From Moniliophthora roreri (taxonomy: Eukaryota > Basidiomycota > Agaricomycetes > Agaricales > Marasmiaceae): a stretch of 64,000 bases of DNA. The position numbers and the translations under genes are program-made. The stretch is from positions 124,001 through 188,000 of the forward strand of contig LATX02000234.1 of assembly GCA_001466705.2 (NCBI GenBank), read 5' to 3'. Positions 48,536-59,099 of this stretch are shown one piece after another (within the stretch, counting starts at the first letter, position 1; the number at the start of each line of letters is the position of its first letter). Under the pieces are notes generated by a model, which was not told the origin of the DNA, ran no database searches, and saw only the letters and a list, made by a program, of their open reading frames with translations.

Positions 48536-48989
48536 TGTTACGTTACTTGCGCAGCAACGTCAACTCCAACTACCTTAGTGAAGTGTTACCTCCATTCGAG
48601 TAATTGTACAAGTTCAAGTTTAAGTTCGTTCAGTGATTACTGAAGTTCAGAAGTCCTTCAATCATGGTGTTGACACAAGTTAAATAAACCAGGTCAAGCT
48701 GGAGACTTAGAGTCTCTGCTTGAGTGCTTAAATACGTTACAACTGAGCTAATACTAACTATATACATAGAGCGATAAGTTTGGTGATTGTCTAAGGTTTC
48801 CCGAGTCTATCAGGATATGAGTAATACGAATACAAAGAGATAGGTAAATGGGGGCTGGGAAGGTGTACGAGTCCAATGACAGTAGAAGCATAGGGGATGA
48901 GAAGGAAAAGGGGGCTAGAAATGTGTATGAGTCCGATAGAGCGAGAAGCATAGGGTAAACTACAATGAGAAAAGGGAAAAATTGTAACA
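48536..48989 (-). repeat. 5' LTR of the retrotransposon
   Basis: 454 bp, same ends as the other LTR. In the sense direction U3 runs to about 48702, R-U5 from there to 48536. Confidence 0.95.
48691..48734 (-). promoter_or_regulatory. LTR promoter: TATA box and predicted transcription start
   Basis: The sense strand has TATTTAAG (48734-48727), and 33 nt after its first base comes CAGCTTGACCT (48701-48691). A start about 30 nt after TATA would place the RNA 5' end at that motif. The solo LTR at 51640 keeps the same TATA-to-CAGC distance. Confidence 0.65.
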
Positions 48990-48994
48990 TCAAC

Positions 48995-50293
48995 CCAATA
49001 GGGTCATTCCACTCAAGATAAAGGTTCCATAAGGCTTGGATAACATTAATGAATATATTTTGGGAATATCATGGTATCATTGGTTGGAGGGGTGCACATC
49101 AGTGCCATCAAACATCGTTCAACTATGAGAAACTCACCACCTTTTTAAATATTGGGAACTCATGAAGGCTCCTGTTACTCTGTAGTCAAAGGAAAGGTGA
49201 ATAACTGTCTTAGAAAGTGTTCTGAGGGTTCACCACACTTCTTGATGCAAAGGAAAGTCAGGAAGTTGGTAGGACCAACCTGAGATGAAGGTTGTGCACC
49301 ATGATATGAAATGACATAGGCCTGTGCAATCATCATAGAAAAAGAATAAAAGAGTTTATAGCTATGAAGCCTGACTACAATTGGACACTGTGACAGAGAA
49401 ATTACCAAACACAGCTCAGTTTATATAATATTTAGCACCCGACTCAGTTTTATTTGTATGTGTGACAGATATATTAGATTATTTATGTTGTAGAGTATAT
49501 AAGGGGAGGTGTTTTGTAGGTGGAAGGCAGGAGAGATACTGCCCACCAATTACCAGAGTGTATGAGGTTGTTGTTCAGGTAGAAGAGCTACTGGCAATCA
49601 ACCACTTTGGGCTCTAGCTTATTTAGTTGTGCAAGAGGCACAGGCTAGTTGAGACCTGAGATTGTATTCCAAACTAGAGATCTAAATAAAAGCTAGGAAG
49701 AGCTTAGTTTTTAATACAAGAGGCATGTTTTCCAATAAGAGAAACATTGTATCAGTCTACTAAGAGAGTAGCTAATGTGCATCAGTATAGTCTGGTGTTT
49801 CAACATGAATCAGAGAGGGTTTCAGGCTAGCAGTGTCTAGAAGATTTGTCCTCTTGAGAATCATTGCAGAACATAGCTAAGAGGGCTATATTCAGGTACA
49901 AGAGGTACCTTTGTTCTTGGTTAGAAGAAGTTTGTTCTTTGGGCAGTTTCTGGTTGAACCCTATACTAGTTTTGCTTTTGAAGTGATTTATAACACCACA
50001 TACTCAAGAAAATATTTACAAAAGACAAACACCAATCCCAAATCTGAGAAGTTGTTTTGAAGGCAATCATCTCTGAACTACTGAGCAAGACATTGAGAAT
50101 TATTCATAACATTGTGGTAACAGTGAACCACACTGAACTTGTCTTTCAATTGTTCAGAAATGCTCCCAACTTCTATAGGAGTCATTGAGTATTTCTTTGT
50201 TCCATCTATTCTATCTAACTGACTTGTTCCTATCTCTTATGGTTCTCCTCTTGTTTATCTGTCCTATTTGATATCCATCTTATTGCTTTTCTC
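48995..50293. other. CpG-poor repeat DNA; possible LTR-like unit near 49440-49720
   Basis: No gene frame was recognised. GTATATAAGGGG near 49494 and AATAAA near 49684, about 190 bp apart, resemble the promoter and poly(A) layout of an LTR. Termini and a target duplication could not be fixed. Confidence 0.3.
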
Positions 50294-50521
50294 CTATTCT
50301 GGAGGGATCATCATGTCATTCTGGAATGTGGAGTGATCATATACTTGAGCTAATATTTCATCATATATTTGATTTAGATATTGTTGTATCTTTTCTCTTG
50401 GTATATCATAGGTATCATCCTGAGCTTGAATGAGCTCCCTGAGAGTAAATGAAAGTTGTTTAAAAGTAAAATATTCTCTTGATACATCATATATAGGTTT
50501 TGACTGACTACTTGGGCTCAT
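50294..50521 (-). other. Small open frame 3' of the old element's pol
   Basis: 75 codons start MSPSSQSKPIYDVSREYF and are Gln-rich near the end, without lesions. It lies where the younger element has its extra ORF but shows no similarity to it that I can see. It may be chance. Confidence 0.3.
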
Positions 50522-50639
50522 ATTAGTCCTTCTATTTCCATATTTAATATCATTTCAACCATTTAAATATGTCCAATTGATGTTCATATGTGTAGAATTT
50601 TAAAGGTTTATAAAATTGGCATATTAATAATACTAGGAA

Positions 50640-53600
50640 TTCTCTTGGGTTTTTCCTGGGATGATGTCCTATAATTGCTTCCACATTGTATTCTTTGAAC
50701 CCCTCTATCAGATCAGGAGGAGGCACTGTGAAGCTGGGTCCATGTGCTTTAGTTTCCTTGTATGGTGATAGTAATGCTCCATGGAATACAGGGTGTATCT
50801 TCCATTAAGGTGGCAACTTCAGCTGATAGGTCACCAGTCTTAGAACTTTTACAATCTCAAACAGCCCTTCTCTTTTTGGAGACAGCTTCTTCAAGGGGTA
50901 TCTGATAATCAGGTTTTTTCTCTCAAGCTACACCTTCTGTCCTTCCTTGAATGTGTCCAGCTTGGTCTTTTCCCATCATATCATCTTCTGTCATGCTATC
51001 TCCAGGAGGCTTAAGGCTTCTTCCTGAACTTTCTTTATCTCCTCTAGTTGTTCTTCTACTAATGGAATGTTTGTTTTTTCAAAGACAGTGGGTAATGGTC
51101 TTGAGTTGTATCCCATCATCATATAGAAGGGGGATTTCTTCATGACTAAATGTGTTTGATTGTTGTAAGCAAATTTGGTGAAGGGGAGGGATTCCTTCCA
51201 TCAGGTTTGTTCCTTTGAACAGAAGATCCTGAGGAACACTTTGATCTCTTGGTTTACCTGTTCCATTTCTCTGTCTGTTTGGGGGTGGAATGCCATACTC
51301 ATGGAATGTTTGATGAGCAGTAGTTTCTCCATCTCTTGGAAGACTTCTGCTGCAAATCTTGGATCTCTGTCAGAGATCAGTCTGTCTGAAAGTCCAAATT
51401 GTCTGTAGAGATGTTCTATTAATAGATTTGCTGCTCCAGTCACATCTAGAGTTTTGGTGCATAGGATGAAAATTACCCCCTTCATAAATGAGTGGTCCAC
51501 CACGACTATAATAGAATCTGTTCTATCAACTGGAGGGAGGTCTGTGATCAAGTCTATTGTACAGATTTGGAATGGAAACAAAGACTTCATTTCTTCAATT
51601 GGCTGTACTGGAGTCCTTGTTGGGTGTGTGTTGACTTTCTGTTACGCGAGCCCTTCGCTGTCAACACTAAGTTCAAGTTTGAGCTTGAAGGACTTGATTC
51701 TTGAAGTCAATTAGATTTGAGGAATTGACTTAAGATAGAGTTAATGATCAGACAAGGTTGTGATAAGGTTTAACCAGGTCAAGCTGGAGAAGCTTGTCAA
51801 CTGGTTAAGTTTATTTATACAAGGAAGCCTCTAACTATGACTAATTACTCAGAACTAAAAATAGCTACTATGAGTCAGTACAGTGAGGCTTTGTAAGTAG
51901 AAGAAACTGATAGAAGGATTTGTAAAGAAAAAGAATATAGGACTAAGCAAGATGACGAAAGGCAGAATAAAAGTACAGTAAGCGTCCTATAAGTCCTCGG
52001 ACTTCCCTTGATTGTAACACTTTCATCTGTTGGCATGGTATGCATCTATCAACAAATTGCTTGATAAATCTCATTATTCCTGGCTACCAAAAGTCACATT
52101 GCACCTGTTCTACCATATTCCACTGTCCTAGGTGCCCTACTCCAGTTCCTTGTTGTTTGGGACATATACCCTTCCTTTGAAGAAGGTCATTCTTAATTTC
52201 CCAATCTGAAAGAGCTAACCTGATTGGCAGCACACCTTGGCTTAGTAGAGTTTCCAAAGCTGACTTATGAAAGTTGTCTGGGCCTAATTGTTGTTTAATC
52301 TTGTCTTGCAGCTTCAAATTGATTCCTCTGATGAACAGATGATTGGGGAGGAGAATGACATTCTCGTTATCCATATCTTTGTCCTCTTTTTCATTTGACT
52401 GTCTTGATAGAGTGTCTGCTTGGGTCATCTGTTTTCCAGGCATGTGTACTAAAGCCAGATCAAACTCTGACAGGAATAAGCTCCATCAGACCTGTCTTTG
52501 ATTCAGTTTCTGTGCTGTCTGGAAATACATGAGGTTTTTGTGATCTGATAGGACTATGACTTTATGTTTCTCTCACATGAGGTAGTGTCACCATTCTGTA
52601 AGTGCCTAGACAATGGTAAGCAGCTCTTGATTGTAGATCTCATAGTTGTATTCCATGGGCAAGAGTGAATTTGACAAGTATCCACAGGGATGCCATTCCT
52701 CACCAGTGTCTTTCTGTCATAGAACTGCTCTGGTAGCCCATTTGGAAGTGTCTGCTTCTATGACAGGGTTTGTCAGGGTCCAGTATCTTTAACACTGGTT
52801 CCAAGAGAAATCTCTTCTTCAAGAAGTCAAAGGCTTTCTGACAGATTGAGGTCTATTTGAACTTCCAAAGCTTCTTTGTGAGATTGTTCAGAGGTTATGC
52901 AATATCTGAATAATTTCTAATGAATTTCTAATAGCATAAGAATGCTTGCATGCCTTTGACTGTCTGCGGCAGCTCCCATTCTGCTATTCCCACCAGATTG
53001 ATGGGGTCTATTGTGATATGCTCTGGCCAAATGACTATTCCTAAGAAGACAACTTCATTGACATCAAATTCACATTTCTCTGGTTTTAGATAAAGGTCAT
53101 GTTTCTTAATCCTTTCTAGGAGTTGTCAGGTCTGTTCCTGATGCTCCTTCCAATCTTTTGAAAAGATCAGAATATTGTCCATGTACACCATGCACCATCC
53201 TTTGTCCATAAAATCTGATAAAATATTGTTTATGAAGGCCTAAAATGTGGCTGGCAAATTGCTGAGTCCAAAGAACATGACTGTTGGTTCAAAAAGGCCT
53301 CTGTTGATTTTGAACATGGCTTTCCATTGATCTCCATCCTTAATCCTGACATTATTGTACCTGTTCCTAAGATCCAGCTTGCTAAAGATCTTTGCTCCCT
53401 TCAACTTGTCAATCAATTCTAATACCAACAGTAAAGGGTATGCATTCTTGACAGTTCCTTCATTAAGTTTTTGATAGTCCTGTGTGGGCTGGAGTGCTCC
53501 TTTCTTCTTTTTTGCTACAAAGAAGAATGGAGAGGCCATTGGAGACTTCGATTCCCAAATGTATCCTTTCTATAAATTTTCTGCTAAGAAGTTGTTCTGC

Positions 53601-54340
53601 TCTATCTGCTCACTCAGTGAGAGCAGGTAGAGCTTACAATCCTTTGGCATGAAGTCAGGTTTGGGTTTAATTGCATGATTGTATGGCCTTGACAGAGGGA
53701 ATTATTTGGATGCTTTCTTTTCGAACTATTTATAGTATTCAGCAAGATACAGCAGTACTAGTTCCTCAATGACTTTCTTTGGAGCTTTCTTTGCCTGTGC
53801 TAATTCCTGAGAAGTTGTTGTCTTGGCTCTGATGAGGACTTCTAGTTCTGTAATATCCAAGACTCCTGTAAACTTCCTTATGGTAATCTTTTGTTGTGGT
53901 GGGAATTTGATTTCTCCCATCTGCCAATCAATTTTAGAGTTGTGGGATCTCAGCCATGGAAGTCCAAGAATGATGCTCTCCTTGCCTATTTCCAAAATCA
54001 GAAAGTTCTTGTGAAATTCCTTTCCTTCTATCATAAAGACAAGGTTTACAGTGTGGGAGATCCAAGCTGTCTTGTTCAGAGTCCCATCCATGTTGAAAAC
54101 CTTTATCCATTCTGGGAGTGTGTCCCATTTCTTCCCCAAAGTTTGAGTGAATGCTGAGCTAACAAATCTTCCTCCTGCCCCTGAATCTAAAAGAGCTTTT
54201 ACTTTGATGATTTTGTTTCCCACTTTGTGCTTGAGAGGAATATGCATAGAATTTCAATCAATCTTAGCTAGTACAAAGTGTGAAATCGTTATCAGCAGTG
54301 GAGATGTTGTCCTCTTCTGCTGGTTTAAAAACCCTTCTGT
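50640..54340 (-). pseudogene. Decayed pol of the older element
   Basis: Readable pieces: protease ALLDSGAGGRFVSSAF (53726-54247), [22 protein letters not shown] and [10 protein letters not shown] (53240-53539), spacer GKQMTQADTLSRQSN (52084-52443), integrase core CTIDLITDLPPVD and LISDRDPRFAAEVFQEM (51201-51590). The RT box reads VYMDNIL, losing the second catalytic Asp. Stops TAA, TAG and TGA recur throughout. Confidence 0.9.
51635..52024 (-). repeat. Solo LTR with target duplication CTTTC
   Basis: 380 bp from TGTTACGCGAG (51640) to TTGTAACA (52019), flanked by CTTTC at 51635-51639 and 52020-52024. It sits inside the integrase region of the older pol. It retains CpG sites that its surroundings lack. 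It keeps TATAAATAAA and, 33 nt on, CAGCTTGACCT in the sense strand, so it comes from a related self-priming family. Confidence 0.92.
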
Positions 54341-55760
54341 TCCATGAGATCAAGAAGAGAGTCCTTCTTGTCCTTTGGTTGATTGTTGATAATGGCTTGG
54401 ATCTTGGCATATCATTCTTCTGTCATCATTTTCTTCAGCTCTTCTCTTTTCAGTTTATCTAGGCAGTCCTTTACCCAATGTCTACTTTGGCCACATTGGA
54501 AGCAAAGTCCTTTCATTATATATTCCTTCCAATCTTCATCATTCACTTTCTTGATGGCCACTCCTTCCTTCTTTCAAAAGTTCCTTCAGGCCTTTCCTTC
54601 TTCTTCATCTATCTCTCTGGAATACTGCTGTGCTTGCTTATATGATTTGTCATAGAGGATGGCAGTGTTCATCCAGTCCTTGATATTCTCAGGCTTCTCT
54701 TCTGGCCTGGTCATGATCTTCATCATAAGGCTCCACAGTAGCCCCCATTTAAACACTTTGATCTGGGCAGTGTCATTGTACTCTGTCTGATTTGCCAAAT
54801 ATCTAAATTTGTAGCAGTATTCATTGGCACATTTCTTTATCTTTAAGTCATGAAGCTTCATCTGTGCATCAAGCTCCATGTCAAGAGGTTCAAAAGACTC
54901 TTTGAAGTCTTTAATGAAGTTCTTCCACTTTGGAGTCTTGGCTAGGTCTGTCTTGGTGAGAATGGCATCAGCTTTGTCTGATTTCCAGAACTGGGCTGGT
55001 CCTTCTTGTACATAAGACAGCATAAACAGCTTCTTCAGTTTATCTGTCTTGAAAGCTTTCAGGTTCAGGGCAATGTACAACTGTACTTCCAAGATGAACT
55101 TCTTGGTTTCCTTTCAATCTTCCATAAACAGCATAGGCAACACAGCCTTAATTTCTTTTCCATTTTCTTCTTCAGTTATAGTGGAGGCAATAACTGTTTC
55201 AAAGGCTTCCACTTTTGGGTCTTTCAGCCTACTTCCTAAGGGCTTCAATCCTTCTCCTGACATTTCAATCAGAGGTTTTGGGGTTGTTGATCTGGGGCTG
55301 TTCTTTAATGCTTCTAGAAGTTTCTGAAACACATCTGTCTCTCCTGGCAAGCTGAAGGAGATATCATGTGTAAATGATTCTTCTTTCTTCAATGTTGATG
55401 GAGATAAGGCATCTCTGGAATCTGCTTCTTTTGAACCATGCACTGTGAATTCTGGGGTCCAAGTTCTCTTTGTTTCTGATTCATCAGGTTGTATCTCTTT
55501 CTGAGACTGCTTCAGTTCCAATTGCCTCAGCGAGAGGGTCAGGAGCTCTCTGCAGGATTGCCTGGTTAATGGTAGGGTCACTTGTCCACTAAGACTCAAT
55601 ATCAACTGCATTTGTAAACTGCGCCATCATTCTTCTGCTTCAGCAATGTCTTGCTTGATCTGCTGTTTCTGTGTTAGCAGGGTGTCTGTTATTTGTTTCA
55701 GTAACATTTTGTCCTTCAGGTAGATGATGCCTAAACCTTGATAGGTCAGCAATTGATAAG
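54325..55760 (-). pseudogene. Decayed gag of the older element
   Basis: Collinear with the younger gag: SGQVTLPLTRQSCRELLT, a Ser/Pro-rich part, then FEPLDMELDAQMKLHDLKI and IKDWMNTAILYDKSYKQA. The zinc-knuckle region is degraded. A stop replaces Trp in AEAEE-stop-WRSLQ, and the frame is broken near 55114 and 54586. Confidence 0.88.
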
Positions 55761-57635
55761 CTTGACCTTATGTTACATTACTTGTGCAGCAACAGCAACA
55801 CCTCAACACCACAAGGCTTAGTAATGTAGAGTTCAAAGTCAAGTTTGAGTTCACTCAGAGGCTTCTGAGGTTCAGAGTTCCAACTATTGTTGCTAGACAC
55901 AAGTATAGATTGAACCAGATCAAGCTGAGGAGCTCAACCTTAGCTCTGTCTGCTTAAGTACATGGCTTGTATCTACTCATTTGTACTCTCAGAAACTAAT
56001 AGAAATAATAAAGAGGTTTCTCTAACAAAATGGAGAAGGAGTTGATGGAAAGCATGGAATGAGGTGGAATATTGTAGAAAGAAAAGAAGTAGGGTCAGGC
56101 AACTATGAGAGATCACAGAGTTAGAAGGAGAAGTGTTGGTGGGTATGGTTATGGGAAAAGAAGTGTTAATGTGCCCCATTTTTGGCACAGACATATAGCA
56201 GTGCATTTGCATGTCTAATTTCTAATTTAGTACAGAATACAGACCTGTATATACACACAGCTTAAGCACTAGTTGTCAATGAACCAATCAGTCTCTCAAA
56301 TAGCACTGTGAAACAACCTAGTTGAGGCTTAGTAGATTATACTAGTCCACTACATTGCAGTGAAGTGTCGCTGTGAAGGTTCTTGGTTGTAAGTGGGCCA
56401 GAAACTACTAATTCTAATCTAATAAAGGAATAGATATCAGTGGGATCTACAGTCTGAATGCACCAGACTAGTTTCAAAAGCAATCACAAGCATTATAACA
56501 TGCTATTGAGACATTATCATTATGTGGAATGGCATTAAATACTTCAGAAGACCTATNATTCATCAGGTTGTATCTCTTTCTGAGACTGCTTCAGTTCCAA
56601 TTGCCTCAGCGAGAGGGTCAGGAGCTCTCTGCAGGATTGCCTGGTTAATGGTAGGGTCACTTGTCCACTAAGACTCAATATCAACTGCATTTGTAAACTG
56701 CGCCATCATTCTTCTGCTTCAGCAATGTCTTGCTTGATCTGCTGTTTCTGTGTTAGCAGGGTGTCTGTTATTTGTTTCAGTAACATTTTGTCCTTCAGGT
56801 AGATGATGCCTAAACCTTGATAGGTCAGCAATTGATAAGCTTGACCTTATGTTACATTACTTGTGCAGCAACAGCAACACCTCAACACCACAAGGCTTAG
56901 TAATGTAGAGTTCAAAGTCAAGTTTGAGTTCACTCAGAGGCTTCTGAGGTTCAGAGTTCCAACTATTGTTGCTAGACACAAGTATAGATTGAACCAGATC
57001 AAGCTGAGGAGCTCAACCTTAGCTCTGTCTGCTTAAGTACATGGCTTGTATCTACTCATTTGTACTCTCAGAAACTAATAGAAATAATAAAGAGGTTTCT
57101 CTAACAAAATGGAGAAGGAGTTGATGGAAAGCATGGAATGAGGTGGAATATTGTAGAAAGAAAAGAAGTAGGGTCAGGCAACTATGAGAGATCACAGAGT
57201 TAGAAGGAGAAGTGTTGGTGGGTATGGTTATGGGAAAAGAAGTGTTAATGTGCCCCATTTTTGGCACAGACATATAGCAGTGCATTTGCATGTCTAATTT
57301 CTAATTTAGTACAGAATACAGACCTGTATATACACACAGCTTAAGCACTAGTTGTCAATGAACCAATCAGTCTCTCAAATAGCACTGTGAAACAACCTAG
57401 TTGAGGCTTAGTAGATTATACTAGTCCACTACATTGCAGTGAAGTGTCGCTGTGAAGGTTCTTGGTTGTAAGTGGGCCAGAAACTACTAATTCTAATCTA
57501 ATAAAGGAATAGATATCAGTGGGATCTACAGTCTGAATGCACCAGACTAGTTTCAAAAGCAATCACAAGCATTATAACATGCTATTGAGACATTATCATT
57601 GTGTGGAATGGCATTGAATACTTCAGAAGACCTAT
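55479..57635. repeat. 1078-bp direct duplication separated by a single N
   Basis: 55479-56556 and 56558-57635 are the same sequence at an exact offset of 1079. I noticed only two base differences, both near the right end. A lone N at 56557 joins them. The duplicate contains the old LTR and part of old gag. This looks like two overlapping contig ends placed in tandem rather than a biological duplication. Confidence 0.9.
55771..56172 (-). repeat. 5' LTR of the older element (second copy at 56850-57251 by assembly duplication)
   Basis: It begins TGTTACATTACTTGTGCAGC and matches the young LTR in outline, with CpG sites changed. The far end is degraded (GTGTTAATG instead of GTAACA), so the right limit is approximate. 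Confidence 0.75.
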
Positions 57636-58343
57636 ATACATGGTTAGTGGAACCTATATCTAGCCAACCAACCTATGCATTGAGCATTCAAGGATTACAA
57701 GCTAGGCTATAGTCATGGGCATCTATGCAGAGCCACCATCTAGGCCTAGTGGGACTCTGTATGTTGGAAGATTGGTGGGATTACACATTCATTGAAATGT
57801 GGATAGAGGATTGACAACCACCAATCAGATAGAGAGGAAGGAAACCAGAGGAGAAGGAATGTGCTGCAGACCACACATTAGTACCACACTAGTGGTCCCA
57901 CACAACATTTGCATGAATACTCCCAATATTGGACATTTTCTATGCATAGCAGGACTTTTGGACATATACACATTCCTTAAACATATAACATCTTATATTT
58001 TCCTATTATTTTGAGTTTCTGATATTATTCTATTTTCTGGACTGTATATAATGTGGTGTACATTAGTTACAAGGCTCAAGCAGCAGCTGGCATCTTGTCT
58101 TGCTTCATAGCAGCTTGCTCTGGACATCTGCATTAGTGCTGTTCCAGGCAAGTTCACAACAGTGCTTTACCAATGCCTTCTAGGCATTTGCCAGCTGTCT
58201 CTTCTACAAGCTAAGATACCAATCAAAAGCTCTATTTTACTGTACTTTAGTGTGAAATACACTTAAGTCAACCAACCACCTTGTGAACACATTCCAATAG
58301 GTTGTGTTCATCTGATTATTGAATTCTTTTGAGAACTGTACAC
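57636..58343. other. CpG-poor repeat DNA without a recognised gene
   Basis: AT-rich unique-looking sequence. TATATAAT near 58046 could be an old promoter. The 57799-58014 plus frame has no family signal. Confidence 0.3.
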
Positions 58344-58977
58344 CATTGGTTGTATTAGTGCACCAAAAACTTAAGTAAACACATTGCTTCAGTTGCATTC
58401 AGTGGTGTTTCATTGATCTGAGTCCTCTGCCACTGGTTCACATTACTAGACCAAAAGACTTGCAAACACAGTGCTTTACATCATGTTTACTCAGTATTGG
58501 AGTCTATTAAGAGTCCTTTGCTATTGGGTTGTGTCTGCACACCAAAACCTTACAGAACATGTTACTTAGATTGTGTTCAACCAGTGTTTGACTTGCTTGA
58601 GAGTCCTACAATATTGGTATGCTCCCACAGACCATAACTTTCATGAATGTGTTGTTTTGCACTGTGTTCATCCATTCTTGAACCCTGCTAAGAGTTCTTA
58701 ACCATTGGTACACTCCTGCAGACCATAACTTTCATGAATGCATTGTTTTGCACTATGTTCATCCATTCTTGGACCCTGCTAAGAGTCCTTGACCATTGGT
58801 ATGCCCCTGTGGACCATAACTCTCATGAATGTGTTGTTTTGCACCATGTTTACCTATTATTGGATTTCTGTGAAGAGTCCTTGACAATTGGTTTGCTCCT
58901 GTGGACCTAATTCTGTCAAAACACACTACTTAGGTTATGTTCAATTCAATTTTGATTGTTCTAAGTGTTCTAAAATC
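58344..58977. repeat. Minisatellite, about seven units of 88-92 bp
   Basis: Units start with ATTGGT or ACTGGT at about 58344, 58432, 58523, 58613, 58704, 58795 and 58887. Units 4 to 6 are the most alike, sharing GACCATAACTTTCATGAATG and CTGCTAAGAGT-CTT. An eighth, weaker unit may lie at 58250-58343. Confidence 0.85.
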
Positions 58978-59099
58978 TTACAAATAATCAAATAAACTCC
59001 AAACCCTCTTGAACTTGATCTTTCAACTCAGATCTAGTTTATCTTGATGTCAGAGCTCTATACTCACTCTTCACACTTGACAAGTGTTCAACATAATCT

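Larger units (their letters stand above)
41688..48989 (-). mobile_element. Ty3/gypsy LTR retrotransposon (chromovirus type), 7302 bp
   Basis: Two 454-bp LTRs in direct orientation (41688-42141 and 48536-48989) begin TGTTAC and end GTAACA. They are flanked by a perfect 5-bp target duplication TCAAC (41683-41687 and 48990-48994). Reading on the minus strand gives 5' LTR, primer site, gag, pol (protease, RT, RNase H, integrase, remains of a chromodomain), an extra ORF, polypurine tract and 3' LTR. The order PR-RT-RH-IN and the integrase tail define Ty3/gypsy. pol carries in-frame stops, so this copy is not autonomous, but gag is open. Confidence 0.96.
50640..56172 (-). mobile_element. Older, decayed Ty3/gypsy element of the same family
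   Basis: The minus strand is collinear with the younger element: LTR (55771 to about 56172), leader with the same primer-site motif, gag, slippery site, protease, RT, RNase H, integrase and tail to about 50640. It has many stops and very few CpG sites. A solo LTR interrupts it at 51640-52019. No 3' LTR was found, so that end is truncated or too decayed to see. Confidence 0.88.

Noticed and set aside
55973..57291. Two identical 79-codon frames read as a duplicated small gene
   Set aside because: They lie within the old LTR and are duplicated by the N-joined assembly overlap.
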